Of a stretch of DNA of 37,006 nucleotides, positions 1 through 7,673 are shown piece after piece; positions within the stretch are counted from its first letter, which is position 1; every line of letters begins with the position of its first letter. A program made the position numbers and the translations under genes. Origin of the DNA: an uncultured Clostridia bacterium (lineage in GTDB: Bacteria; Bacillota; Clostridia; Christensenellales; Aristaeellaceae). The DNA lies in the NCBI GenBank assembly GCA_937906775.1, contig CALCUD010000064.1, forward strand, positions 1-37,006, written 5' to 3'. The notes below the pieces were generated by a model that worked only from the letters and a program-made list of their open reading frames with translations, was not told where the DNA came from and did no database searches.

Positions 1-1029
1 GTTTTCGGGATCAATGAACAGATACGCGCCGGCAGCGCCGTCCCATCCGAATTCTCCGGCCGGTCCCCCGCGCCCGTTGGCCGGGTCGACTCTGGAGCGG
101 ACCCCGAGCGCGTAGCTGTATCCCTTCCGGCCCCAGGTATCAAAGGTGGCCCGGGACTTCGCGCCCAGTTGCGGTGTTCGCCACAGATCGATCATTTTCT
201 GAGACAGGATGACCTTCCCCTCCGCGGTCGTTCCGCCGCAGGCAATGGCGTCCAGGAAGCGCGCGTAATCCTCCGTGTCGGTGATCAGCCCCGCGCCGCC
301 GCTTTCGTATTCCGGAGCCAGACGGTAGCTCACGTCGTCATTCGGGACGTTTTTCAGCGGGCGGTCGAAGCCTTCGAATACATACATATCCGCCTGGGTC
401 TTCCGGTAGTCCTCGGTGAATCTGAAACCCGTCTTTTTCAGGCCCAGCGGCTGCCAGATATGCTCGGAAAGGTAGTCGGAAAAGCGCTGCCCGGAAATAA
501 CCTCGACCACTGCTGCCAGAACATCGTGGCACAGGGAATACATGAAATCCGACATAGGCTCGAAATGCAGCGGTTTTTCCGCCAGCGCGTCGATCAGCTG
601 ACGCGTGGTGGCAGCCTTTCCGTATTTTTCGAGTGCGGCCATAATCGGAGGCGCGGTCAGGTCATAGTCCAGCCCGCCCTGCATGCTCATCAGCGCGCGG
701 ATCGTCAGCGGCTGTCCGGCGTCGCGGAGACCGTTTTCATCCTCAATCTTCGGGTTCGCCCAGGCAGGCAGATATTTGCCGACCGGATCGTCCGGATCCA
801 GCCGTCCCTCCCCGATCAGCTGCATCACGGCGCAGGTGGTCATGACCTTGGAACAGCTGAAGATGTTGTAGGTCTCGCTGCCGTCGGCCGGGATCGTTCC
901 GGCCGCGTCGCGGAAGCCGGCCGTATACTGAAACAGCTTTTTGTGATTTTGATATACGATCATACTGCAGCAGGGCACATGCTGCCCCCGCAGGGTATCC
1001 ATATAACGTGAAAGGCAAGAAAAATCCAT
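1..1029 (-). CDS. Serine hydrolase, beta-lactamase / EstB-type family (3' end beyond the window)
   Basis: The frame is open from an ATG at 1029 to the left edge, giving the first 343 residues; the C-terminus lies outside. A class C beta-lactamase-like fold is indicated by the S-x-x-K nucleophile motif SCSK (S58, K61) in the context YNIFSCSKVMTTCAVMQL, then a helix ending in GRLDPDDPVGKYLPAW, and by a Tyr motif region near FMYSLCHDV. No signal peptide is visible, so a cytoplasmic esterase/amidase-type serine hydrolase is more likely than a secreted beta-lactamase; the true substrate cannot be read from the sequence. The start is supported by AAGAGG about 8 bases upstream and by a well-formed promoter at 1078-1106. 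The gene is divergent from the histidine kinase at 1300. Confidence 0.85.
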   Translation of the reverse strand, partial: MDFSCLSRYMDTLRGQHVPCCSMIVYQNHKKLFQYTAGFRDAAGTIPADGSETYNIFSCSKVMTTCAVMQLIGEGRLDPDDPVGKYLPAWANPKIEDENGLRDAGQPLTIRALMSMQGGLDYDLTAPPIMAALEKYGKAATTRQLIDALAEKPLHFEPMSDFMYSLCHDVLAAVVEVISGQRFSDYLSEHIWQPLGLKKTGFRFTEDYRKTQADMYVFEGFDRPLKNVPNDDVSYRLAPEYESGGAGLITDTEDYARFLDAIACGGTTAEGKVILSQKMIDLWRTPQLGAKSRATFDTWGRKGYSYALGVRSRVDPANGRGGPAGEFGWDGAAGAYLFIDPEN

Positions 1030-1077
1030 ATTGAAAACCTCTTTTCCCGATCATTCAATTCCGGTTCTTTCAGGGCA

Positions 1078-1106
1078 AGTATAATACAAGCCGTTCCTTT
1101 TGTCGA
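1078..1106 (-). promoter_or_regulatory. Promoter for the serine hydrolase gene
   Basis: On the minus strand TCGACA (1106-1101) and TATACT (1083-1078) each match the sigma-A consensus at five of six bases and are separated by exactly 17 bases. Transcription would start near 1071, about 40 bases before the ATG at 1029. Confidence 0.6.
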
Positions 1107-1187
1107 GAGGACCCGCCCTTCCCGCCGGGCGGATCAGCGCTGCGTGCGGGCATCCTGCTGAAAAAAACACTCCTCAAAAAAGGGATA

Positions 1188-1216
1188 TTCCCATCGGACG
1201 AAGAAAGACGTATAAT
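1188..1216 (+). promoter_or_regulatory. Promoter for the dual-SBP hybrid kinase
   Basis: TTCCCA (1188-1193), a 17-base spacer and a perfect TATAAT (1211-1216). The -35 box matches the consensus at only four of six bases. The leader to the ATG at 1300 would be roughly 75 bases. The rest of the 1030-1299 gap shows no other clear element. Confidence 0.5.
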
Positions 1217-1299
1217 ACAAAAAGACAGGATCATCGATGCAACTGTATACATTCACAGGTCATCCGGAAAACGACCCCGCGAAAGGAAGGCGACTGACG

Positions 1300-4152
1300 A
1301 TGCGAAAAAATCACATGAAAAGGCTGAAGACCGTCTGCGCGGTCCTTTTCGCGTTGCTGACGCTTTCCGCCGCGTTTCCTTCCGGATCATCCGTTTCCGC
1401 GGAAAACGCGTCTCCCGGGGTGGAGACCGTCCGGCTCGGATATTTCAATTTCCAGAATTATATGCTGGGTGCCGAAAAAGGCGCTGCCAAATCCGGCTAT
1501 GTCTATGACCTGCTCTGCGACATCGCCGCGATCAACAACTGGAAATACGACTTTATCTACGGCGATTTCAACGATCTTTATGCCATGTTGCTGGACGGAC
1601 AGATCGACATTCTGCCATGCCTGGTCTACACCGAGGAGCGGGCCGCGGCTCATCTGTTCTCCGAAGAGGAGATTTACGCCGAAAAGTATTTTATCTCCGT
1701 TCTGAATCAAAACGCCGCGGGGATCACAGATGTCCGCGATCTGGACGGCAAAAAGCTCAGCACCGTCACCGACACGCATCAGAACACCGCCTTCGCGGAA
1801 TGGGCGGAAAAGCAGGGTATCTCCATGGAACTGCTCTGCACCGGCTCCTATGAGGACTCCTGGGCGCAGCTGAAGAACGGCAAGGCCGATTTCATCCTGA
1901 ATATCGACAGCGCCGCGCAGGATTCCGGCTATACCACACTGTTCGGGGTCGGTTCCGGAAGCTCGCGCTTCGCCATCGCGCCGGGCCGGAAGGATCTGCT
2001 GGAAAAGATCAACCGGGCGACCGAAACGATCCACGAAATCAATCCCTTCTCCATCGATCATCTCAAGGAAAAATATCTGTCCGACACGCTGTCCTCCTTC
2101 CGGCTTTCGGAGGAAGAACTGGCCTGGCTGGAAGGAAAGGACCGGATCCGGATCGCAGGCTTCCTGGATAACGCACCGTATACTTTTATCGACAAAAACG
2201 GCCGGGTGGCAGGCGTCTATCCCGACGCGGTCCGGATGATGTTTGAAAAGCTCGGGATCACCGTCCCGCTGGAATGGACCCTGTACGGAAGCGAAGAGGA
2301 AATGCTCCTCTCCCTGTCCGGGGGCCGGTCGGATCTTGTGTGTCCCTTCTATCACGATCATTTCCGCGCGCAGGAGGACGGCGTCATCATCTCCGAAAAA
2401 TTTATAGAAGCAAGCATGGGAATGCTCATCGCCGGGCAGACCGATGAACATGAGATCCGTAGGATCGCGATCCCCGACACCCGGGTGAACCGTTCTTTCG
2501 TCGCGGAAAACTACCCGTCTGCGAAGATCATCCCCTTCGGCACAGTCGAAAACTGTGTCAGCGCAGTCGCCACCGACAGAGCCGACGCCGCCGTCGCTAC
2601 TTCCTCGTTACTGGAGGATAAATCCTATCAGTATTTCAAAACCTTCCAACTGAAAACGCTGGCGGCCAGCTGCCCCATCTGCTTCGCTGCAAACCCGAAG
2701 GACGGCATGCTGATCTGCATTGTCAACCGGGGTCTGCATCTCGTTTTGGATACCGATCTGCAGTCGCTGGCGCTGGTTTACGCCCCGGAACGCAGCAGCT
2801 CGCTCTGGGACTTTTTCAAGAACAACAAGCTGCTGTCCGGTCTGATCCTGCTCGCGCTGGCGCTGATCATCTTCATCGCGGCAGACCGGAGCGCCGCCTC
2901 CGGAAAACTGAAAAAGAGTCTGGACGAGATCACCCGCCAGAAGGAGATCATCGAGGCCGACGAGGAAAAGCTTCTGGTCGCCACCGAAGCCGCCAACGCC
3001 GCCAGTCGCGCCAAGTCGACCTTCCTGTTCAATATGTCCCACGATATCCGGACGCCGATGAACGCGATCCTCGGCTATTCCGACCGGATGCTGAAGCATC
3101 TGGACGACCGGGCGATCGTGAAGGACAGCGCGGGAAAGATACGCTCCTCCGGCGAGCACCTGCTGTCTCTGATCAACGATGTACTGGACATGGCCCGGAT
3201 TGAATCGGACAAGATCCGTCTCGACGAGGACATCCACGATCTCCGGGAAAAGTGCGAGAGCCTCAACGATGTTTTCGAAGTGAATATGCAGAAAAAGGAC
3301 CTGACCTTCCGCGTCGATTTCAGCGGCATGAAAGATGTCCTGCTGTGGTATGACAGTCTGAAGCTGCGCCAGATCCTGATGAATCTGCTGTCCAATGCCG
3401 TCAAATACACGCCGGCGGGGGGAACAGTCACGCATACCGTCCGTCAGCTGGAGAGCAGCCGGCCGGGATACGCCCGGTACGCGTTCACGGTTTCCGATAC
3501 CGGCATCGGCATGTCGCCGGAATTCGTCAGCCACATTTTTGAGCCGTTTTCCCGGAGCGACGATTCCATCACGAAGGAGACCCAGGGAACAGGTCTCGGC
3601 ATGTCCATCGTCGGCAAGCTGACCGAATTGATGGGCGGGACCGTCTCCATCCGGAGCGAAGCCGGCCGCGGAACAGAGATCACCGTCACGCTGGATCTGC
3701 GGATCGCGACGGAGGAGGAACTCCGGAAATGGGAGGAAGCCCGTCAGCCCGCCGGGGAGCAGATCTCCCTGAAGGATCTGCGCGTTCTGCTGGTCGACGA
3801 CAATGAGCTGAACCGGGAAATTCTGCAGGAGATCCTGGAGGATGAAGGCTGCGTGGTCGCCGGCATCGCCGAAAACGGAGCGGTCGCGGTGGAAAAGATC
3901 CGGACGTCCCGGCCGGGAGATTATGATCTGGTGCTGATGGATGTCCAGATGCCCGTGATGGACGGCTATGAAGCGACCCGCAGGATCCGGGCGCTTGGAG
4001 ACAAAGCCCTTTCCTCTGTCCCGATCCTCGCGATGACCGCCAATGCTTTTGAAGAGGACCGCCAGAACGCGCTGGCAGCCGGAATGAACGCGCATCTGAC
4101 CAAGCCGGTGGATATCCGCAAGCTGAGAGAGACGCTGGCGAAATACGTTTAA
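1300..4152 (+). CDS. Hybrid histidine kinase with two periplasmic solute-binding sensor domains and a receiver
   Basis: A 950-residue membrane sensor. A Sec signal peptide (residues 1 to about 34, ending SVSA) leads into two tandem bacterial extracellular solute-binding family 3-type domains (about 42-265 and 282-490), the layout of BvgS/EvgS-like Venus-flytrap sensors. One transmembrane helix follows (about 510-530), then a HisKA domain with H581 in NMSHDIRTPMNAI, an HATPase_c domain with the G boxes DTGIGMS and GTGLGMS, and a C-terminal receiver with VDDN and phosphoacceptor D881 in LMDVQMPVMDGYEATR. The start at 1300 is preferred to an in-frame ATG at 1237: GGAAGG lies 9 bases upstream and the signal peptide begins there. 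No HPt domain or partner response regulator lies nearby, so the output is unknown. The likely ligand is a small molecule such as an amino acid (inference). Confidence 0.92.
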   Translation: MRKNHMKRLKTVCAVLFALLTLSAAFPSGSSVSAENASPGVETVRLGYFNFQNYMLGAEKGAAKSGYVYDLLCDIAAINNWKYDFIYGDFNDLYAMLLDGQIDILPCLVYTEERAAAHLFSEEEIYAEKYFISVLNQNAAGITDVRDLDGKKLSTVTDTHQNTAFAEWAEKQGISMELLCTGSYEDSWAQLKNGKADFILNIDSAAQDSGYTTLFGVGSGSSRFAIAPGRKDLLEKINRATETIHEINPFSIDHLKEKYLSDTLSSFRLSEEELAWLEGKDRIRIAGFLDNAPYTFIDKNGRVAGVYPDAVRMMFEKLGITVPLEWTLYGSEEEMLLSLSGGRSDLVCPFYHDHFRAQEDGVIISEKFIEASMGMLIAGQTDEHEIRRIAIPDTRVNRSFVAENYPSAKIIPFGTVENCVSAVATDRADAAVATSSLLEDKSYQYFKTFQLKTLAASCPICFAANPKDGMLICIVNRGLHLVLDTDLQSLALVYAPERSSSLWDFFKNNKLLSGLILLALALIIFIAADRSAASGKLKKSLDEITRQKEIIEADEEKLLVATEAANAASRAKSTFLFNMSHDIRTPMNAILGYSDRMLKHLDDRAIVKDSAGKIRSSGEHLLSLINDVLDMARIESDKIRLDEDIHDLREKCESLNDVFEVNMQKKDLTFRVDFSGMKDVLLWYDSLKLRQILMNLLSNAVKYTPAGGTVTHTVRQLESSRPGYARYAFTVSDTGIGMSPEFVSHIFEPFSRSDDSITKETQGTGLGMSIVGKLTELMGGTVSIRSEAGRGTEITVTLDLRIATEEELRKWEEARQPAGEQISLKDLRVLLVDDNELNREILQEILEDEGCVVAGIAENGAVAVEKIRTSRPGDYDLVLMDVQMPVMDGYEATRRIRALGDKALSSVPILAMTANAFEEDRQNALAAGMNAHLTKPVDIRKLRETLAKYV

Positions 4153-4178
4153 GTCTCCCCCTTCCCGTGTTCCGGATC

Positions 4179-4208
4179 ACATCCGTCACGTTCCGTGGCG
4201 GATGTTTT
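4179..4208 (+). terminator. Rho-independent terminator after the hybrid kinase
   Basis: An 11-bp stem (4179-4189 with 4195-4205, one G-U wobble), a 5-base loop GTTCC, followed by TTTT. It lies 27 bases after the kinase stop codon and separates it from the next promoter. Confidence 0.8.
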
Positions 4209-4239
4209 GACGTCTCTGCCGCGGCCGGACTGCCTCCTA

Positions 4240-4268
4240 TTGACAACCGTTCCGCTGTCCCGTATAAC
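4240..4268 (+). promoter_or_regulatory. Strong sigma-A promoter for the ECF-S / C45 hydrolase / peptide block
   Basis: Perfect TTGACA (4240-4245), a 17-base spacer and TATAAC (4263-4268). The leader to the ATG at 4315 is about 40 bases, too short to hold a known vitamin riboswitch. Confidence 0.75.
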
Positions 4269-4314
4269 AGAAGGCGGACAGATTTCATCACTGACTGAAT
4301 CGAGGTTCTTCCGA

Positions 4315-4842
4315 ATGTCATCGAAAAAAAGCCTGTTTCCCATGATCCTCGCGGCCATGTTCCTGGCGCTGGCTCTGATCCTGCCCTTTCTGACCGGTCA
4401 GCTTCAGGCGTTCGGCAAAGCGCTTTGCCCCATGCATATTCCGGTCCTTCTGTGCGGCTTTTTCTGCGGCCCCTGGTACGGGCTGGCTGTCGGGGGGATC
4501 GCGCCGCTGCTTCGCTTCGCGCTGTTCGGGATGCCGCAGATCATGCCGACCGGGCTCGCAATGTGTTTTGAACTCGGAGTCTACGGCCTTGCGTCCGGGA
4601 TCCTGTACCGTCTTCTTCCAAAGAAAAAAACCTGCATTTACGCGGCGTTGATCGGCGCGATGATCGCGGGGCGGCTGGTCTGGGGCGCGGTGATGGCAGT
4701 CCTTACCGGGATCGGAAAGGCAGCCTTCGGCTGGCAGGCTTTCGTGAGCGGTGCCGTGCTGGACGCCATTCCCGGGATCCTTATCCAGCTCGTCCTGATT
4801 CCGGTGCTGGTGATGGTGCTGGAAAAACGAACGGTCAGATAA
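4315..4842 (+). CDS. ECF transporter S component-like membrane protein
   Basis: A 175-residue, very hydrophobic protein with about five to six membrane helices. The stretch ALCPMHIPVLLCGFFCGPWY, followed by GLAVGGIAPLLRFALFG, is characteristic of a Clostridia group of ECF-type S components, the substrate-binding subunits of energy-coupling-factor vitamin or cofactor importers. The EcfA/EcfT energizing module is not in the window, so this would be a solitary S unit sharing a housekeeping module elsewhere (established behaviour of group II ECF systems). The substrate cannot be assigned. The start at 4315 is chosen because GAGG lies 9 bases upstream and the protein begins with a typical short charged N-terminus; an upstream in-frame ATG (4195) falls inside the preceding terminator. 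Confidence 0.8.
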   Translation: MSSKKSLFPMILAAMFLALALILPFLTGQLQAFGKALCPMHIPVLLCGFFCGPWYGLAVGGIAPLLRFALFGMPQIMPTGLAMCFELGVYGLASGILYRLLPKKKTCIYAALIGAMIAGRLVWGAVMAVLTGIGKAAFGWQAFVSGAVLDAIPGILIQLVLIPVLVMVLEKRTVR

Positions 4843-4877
4843 CGCAGCCGGTAAACCGGCCCGAGGAGTGAAAAGCA

Positions 4878-5966
4878 ATGGATCACAGCGGAATCAGGGG
4901 CGCGGAGCGTCTCCCGTTCAAAACGGTCCTGTTATCCGGGACCTGGTTCGAAATGGGCTGTCAGTACGTCCGGGAGCTGGCGACGGAAATGGGTCACATT
5001 TACGATACGATGCTGGCAGGAAAGATGGAGGACCCGGACGCACGGCGTCTGGCGCTGGCGCTTTATGAAAGCGGCGGCGATCCGATCCGCCGTTTTTTTG
5101 ACGGGATGGAAGAATCAGGGCCCTTCACGCGCGAGCAGCTGATGATGATCCAGGCGGTGGAATACGTCCGCGGTCTGGGCGGCTGCAGTGCGATCGCCGT
5201 CTGGGGTTCCCGCACTCCGGACGGACGGGTCCTGTTCGGCCGGAATTATGATTATAACGGGGAATATCTGCAGTTGAACCGCGATCTCGCGGTGACCGTA
5301 TTCGCGCCCGCGGACGGATCCCGGAAATTCCTGACCGTGGGCTATGCGGGCCAGATCTACTGTGTGAGCGGAGTCAACGAAAGCGGCGTTTTCGTAGAGC
5401 TGAACAACGGCTCGCCCAGCGGAGGCACCGTGCTGGATCAGGACAGGCCCTTTTCCACGGCGATGTTGATGCAGTTGCTCGCCCAAGCCCGGAATCTCGG
5501 GGATGTTGACCGGTTCTTCGGGACCCGGCGCAGCAATTTCGCCTACCTGATCGGCGTTTCCGACCGAAATCGGGCCCTCTGCTATGAATGGGACCGGACA
5601 GGAACAAAGCTGTCCCCGCCCCTCCGTCCGGAGATGACGGTCCTCACCAATACCTATACGCATCCGGATTGGCCGTTCCCCGTACCGGACGAGAGCCGGT
5701 GCTGGCATTCGGATACCCGTCGCCGGAATATGACTGCCCTGGCGGAACGGCCGGGATCCGCCATGACCGCGGAGGATATCAGGCGGATCATTTCGCTGCC
5801 GCTGACCGACGGCGGAACCTTTTTTGAGGAAGAAGAAAAAACGGTATATCAGATGGTGTATGACGGAAGCGGATTCTGCCTGCACCTGAAGGTGACCGGA
5901 AACGGGGACTGGGTCCGCCTGCCGCTGGACAGGCTGCTGAATCCGGAAAATATTTCACGGGTATAG
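4878..5966 (+). CDS. C45-family Ntn-hydrolase (acyl-CoA:6-APA acyltransferase / choloylglycine-hydrolase-like)
   Basis: A 362-residue protein with the C45/AAT-like architecture. A pro-segment of about 102 residues is followed by G102-C103 in GGCSAIAVWGSR; Cys103 would be the N-terminal nucleophile after autocleavage. The family strand GRVLFGRNYDYNGE follows, then NESGVFVELNNG and a C-terminal LTNTYTHPDWP region. Members cleave or transfer amide-linked acyl groups; the substrate here is not predictable. No signal peptide is visible. GAGGAG lies about 9 bases before the ATG. The gene is 35 bases after the ECF S component and 71 bases before a gene for a leader-like small peptide, so the three probably share a transcript. 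A role in processing or detoxifying an amide-containing compound, or the neighbouring peptide, is inference. Confidence 0.85.
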   Translation: MDHSGIRGAERLPFKTVLLSGTWFEMGCQYVRELATEMGHIYDTMLAGKMEDPDARRLALALYESGGDPIRRFFDGMEESGPFTREQLMMIQAVEYVRGLGGCSAIAVWGSRTPDGRVLFGRNYDYNGEYLQLNRDLAVTVFAPADGSRKFLTVGYAGQIYCVSGVNESGVFVELNNGSPSGGTVLDQDRPFSTAMLMQLLAQARNLGDVDRFFGTRRSNFAYLIGVSDRNRALCYEWDRTGTKLSPPLRPEMTVLTNTYTHPDWPFPVPDESRCWHSDTRRRNMTALAERPGSAMTAEDIRRIISLPLTDGGTFFEEEEKTVYQMVYDGSGFCLHLKVTGNGDWVRLPLDRLLNPENISRV

Positions 5967-6037
5967 TGTCCCTCCGTCGGTGCTGTTCGTATTTCTTAGT
6001 GGAAAACGAACTGCAAGAAACAAGGAGGTTTTGAGAT

Positions 6038-6232
6038 ATGGAAAAGAAACTGCGTCAGATGATGGATTATCAGCGTTTTGAGAACAATCCCGCCCTTTCG
6101 AAGATCATTTCCGACGCGGAAAGCCGCTTCGCGGCCATGGAGCTGTCGGATGACGATCTCGATTTTGTGAACGCCGCGGGGGGCCCCCGCCGTCCCGATA
6201 AGAACACAATCAGAACGATTGAGATCCTGTGA
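6038..6232 (+). CDS. 64-residue double-glycine-leader peptide, possible RiPP/bacteriocin-type precursor
   Basis: A very strong ribosome-binding site (AAGGAGG at 6022-6028, 9-base spacer) precedes this small ORF, and a strong terminator follows at 6275, so it is almost certainly expressed. The N-terminus MEKKLRQMMDYQRFENNPAL is charged and helical. It is followed by ELSDDDLDFVNAAGG, which closely resembles double-glycine leader peptides of the form LSxxELxxVxGG. Cleavage after GG would release the 15-residue PRRPDKNTIRTIEIL, with no Cys, Ser or Gly and only two Thr as modifiable residues. I recall similar short proteins with a DYQRFE...LSDDDL...VNAAG pattern in gut Clostridia, generally unannotated. 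No modification enzyme or C39-type exporter is present in the window, so RiPP status is a hypothesis; a regulatory or structural small protein is the alternative. Confidence 0.8.
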   Translation: MEKKLRQMMDYQRFENNPALSKIISDAESRFAAMELSDDDLDFVNAAGGPRRPDKNTIRTIEIL

Positions 6233-6237
6233 ATCAT

Positions 6238-6266
6238 CCAAAAAATCCCGTCCCTCACGGGACGGG
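6238..6266 (-). terminator. Terminator for the minus-strand GNAT operon
   Basis: A perfect 8-bp GC stem (6247-6254 with 6259-6266) and a 4-base loop. On the minus strand it is followed by a run of Ts (the A-run at 6239-6245). It faces transcripts arriving from 6356-7503. Confidence 0.7.
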
Positions 6267-6274
6267 CGGATCAG

Positions 6275-6308
6275 GGTCCGAAGCACGAACGCTCCGGACC
6301 TTTTGTTT
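6275..6308 (+). terminator. Terminator after the small peptide gene
   Basis: GGTCCG/CGGACC stem extended by AGC/GCT past one mismatch, loop ACGAAC, then TTTTGTTT. It closes the plus-strand block that starts at 4240 and sits directly beside the oppositely oriented terminator at 6238-6266. Confidence 0.75.
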
Positions 6309-6355
6309 ATCATCGAGCGGATCCGTCCGGCCGTATGCCGGTGTCCGCAGCGAGA

Positions 6356-6622
6356 TCACTCCTCCCGCATTCTGTATTCGATCGGCAGATACAGATCATC
6401 GATGGAGATCCCCTCGTCATACATACAGGCCGGCGAGACGATCCTGAACGTGGGATAGCGTTCGGACTTTCCGTTTCCGTTCTGATAAGGCATGAAGCGG
6501 TCACTCTGTTCGGCCTGTCCGGTCAGTTCGCTTCGTGTTTTCAGCCAGTCCTCCGCCTGATCGGGATCCGCGCCGGCATGCCCTGTAACTGCCGGAAGCC
6601 CGACAGTCAGATCGATTCTCAC
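6356..6622 (-). CDS. Hypothetical protein, 88 residues, translationally coupled to the GNAT gene
   Basis: The GTG start overlaps the stop codon of the upstream acetyltransferase gene (GTGA, 4-base overlap), which suggests translational coupling. The ORF ends 90 bases before a minus-strand terminator. The sequence has no membrane segment or signal peptide. The C-terminal end ISIDDLYLPIEY resembles the final strand of GyrI-like/AraC effector-binding domains, but the first half does not fit that fold, so it may be a remnant. I do not recognise a family. It could also be only readthrough sequence after the GNAT gene. Confidence 0.4.
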   Translation of the reverse strand: MRIDLTVGLPAVTGHAGADPDQAEDWLKTRSELTGQAEQSDRFMPYQNGNGKSERYPTFRIVSPACMYDEGISIDDLYLPIEYRMREE

Positions 6623-7068
6623 AGTTCCTTCACATACAGCCGGTCCGTATCGCCGCCGTAATTCACGATATCCCGAACATAGGTATAGCCGAATTTTTCA
6701 TATAACCCCGTATGGATGGAGGGGATATAGCTGCGCGTAAAGCCCAGCGATCTCAGATAGGCGTTGGCAAAATCGATCAGCTGTCCGCTCAGGCGCTGAC
6801 CCCGGTATTCCTCGCTGACAAAGATTCCGGAAACCCAGGGGTAAATTTCCGGCAGCGGATAATAATCCGTTTTCGCAACGGTCACCATGCCGATGATCTT
6901 TTCACCGTCAAGCATGACAAAAAAAGATTCCCAGTCCGTATACACCCAGGTGTCGATCATCCACAGCAGGTGTTCTTTGGCTTCCTCCCAGGAGAAGGAC
7001 GCCACAAAATCCCTGAATCTCAGGGTCAGTTCCGAATCCCGTTCAACCTTGCAGATCTGATACGCCAT
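6619..7068 (-). CDS. GNAT-family N-acetyltransferase
   Basis: A 149-residue single-domain GNAT enzyme that would transfer an acetyl group from acetyl-CoA to an amine. The strand WVSGIFVSEEYRGQRLSGQL contains the acetyl-CoA pyrophosphate-binding motif (Q/R-x-x-G-x-G/S variant RGQRLS), followed by the typical ANAYLRSLGFTRSYI and GLYEKFGYTYV segments. The start at 7068 is preferred because AGAGGAGA lies about 9 bases upstream; a TTG at 7095 would place that site inside the gene. The substrate is unknown. It is the third gene of a compact operon from the promoter at 7524-7552. Confidence 0.85.
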   Translation of the reverse strand: MAYQICKVERDSELTLRFRDFVASFSWEEAKEHLLWMIDTWVYTDWESFFVMLDGEKIIGMVTVAKTDYYPLPEIYPWVSGIFVSEEYRGQRLSGQLIDFANAYLRSLGFTRSYIPSIHTGLYEKFGYTYVRDIVNYGGDTDRLYVKEL

Positions 7069-7210
7069 AAATGATCTTCTCCTCTGGGAAATCAATCCCG
7101 TGAAAATCGCCGATCTTCCCCGGCAGGTTCCCGATACTGCGGTTCATGCCCGGACAGATCACGGGATCCGGCTTTGTCAGGCCGGTATCTGACATATCCG
7201 TGCAGGTCAT
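7043..7210 (-). CDS. Small hypothetical ORF, 55 residues
   Basis: ATG at 7210 lies 2 bases after the stop of the TIGR04076 gene and is preceded by GGAAG at about 8 bases. The ORF overlaps the start of the GNAT gene by 26 bases in another frame. The product is soluble, with two cysteines (C3, C19), and ends KIIYGVSDLQG; no family is recognised. Its position with short overlaps on both sides supports translation, but it could be chance. Confidence 0.4.
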   Translation of the reverse strand: MTCTDMSDTGLTKPDPVICPGMNRSIGNLPGKIGDFHGIDFPEEKIIYGVSDLQG

Positions 7211-7212
7211 TG

Positions 7213-7503
7213 TTATTCTTCCGTCAGTTCGCCGTGAATGCATACTCTGCCCCCGTCCGGGCATTTCGCGTCGAATTCCTTTTTCCGTGACGCGCCGCAA
7301 TCCAGGGTCCCGCCGTTCTGAAGCGCGAAAACATAGGGATAGATGCAATTCCACAGTTCATGGCACAGGGGCGGACAAAGATCCTCCACGATAAACTCCT
7401 GCCCTTTGTGAAAATATCCGCTCCGGCAGCTGCTGCCGGTAACGGTCAGCTTAACCTTCGGTATAAAGACCGCCCCGCAATCTGTTGATTTCACGTTATT
7501 CAT
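7213..7503 (-). CDS. TIGR04076 family protein (small cysteine-rich)
   Basis: A 96-residue protein. The pattern KVKLTVTG near residue 16, then KGQEFIVE, a Cys/Pro-rich CPPLCHELW and IYPYVFALQNGG, followed by CPDGGRVCIHGEL, matches my memory of the TIGR04076 family. That family is made of small proteins of unknown function with conserved cysteines that could bind metal. The start is ATG 7503; its Shine-Dalgarno is weak, but the promoter at 7524-7552 places the transcript start only about 14 bases upstream. First gene of the minus-strand operon that continues to 6356. Confidence 0.7.
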   Translation of the reverse strand: MNNVKSTDCGAVFIPKVKLTVTGSSCRSGYFHKGQEFIVEDLCPPLCHELWNCIYPYVFALQNGGTLDCGASRKKEFDAKCPDGGRVCIHGELTEE

Positions 7504-7523
7504 CCAAAAGTATCAGACGATGA

Positions 7524-7552
7524 ATGCTAACACGGCGGTCCGCTGATGTCAA
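7524..7552 (-). promoter_or_regulatory. Promoter of the TIGR04076-GNAT operon
   Basis: On the minus strand a perfect TTGACA (7552-7547), a 17-base spacer and TAGCAT (7529-7524). The leader to ATG 7503 is very short. Confidence 0.6.
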
Positions 7553-7673
7553 GGTTCCCGGATCCCGTGATCCTTCCGGCAAAAAACGCTGATAGGAAAA
7601 CGCAGAAGCTCCCCCCGCGCGTCGGAAGGAAACCGGACAGGAAAACGGAGTCCCGGCGTCGAATTAAGTTATC

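Noticed and set aside
1237..1299. An upstream ATG for the dual-sensor kinase
   Set aside because: It would put 21 hydrophilic residues before the signal peptide and place the Shine-Dalgarno GGAAGG inside the gene; the ATG at 1300 fits better.
4209..4314. A vitamin riboswitch before the ECF S component
   Set aside because: After the strong promoter at 4240-4268 only about 40 leader bases remain and no conserved riboswitch element is visible.
6229..6458. Plus-strand ORFs just after the small peptide gene
   Set aside because: They run through two terminator hairpins and are antisense to the minus-strand 88-residue ORF; no ribosome-binding site or family resemblance.
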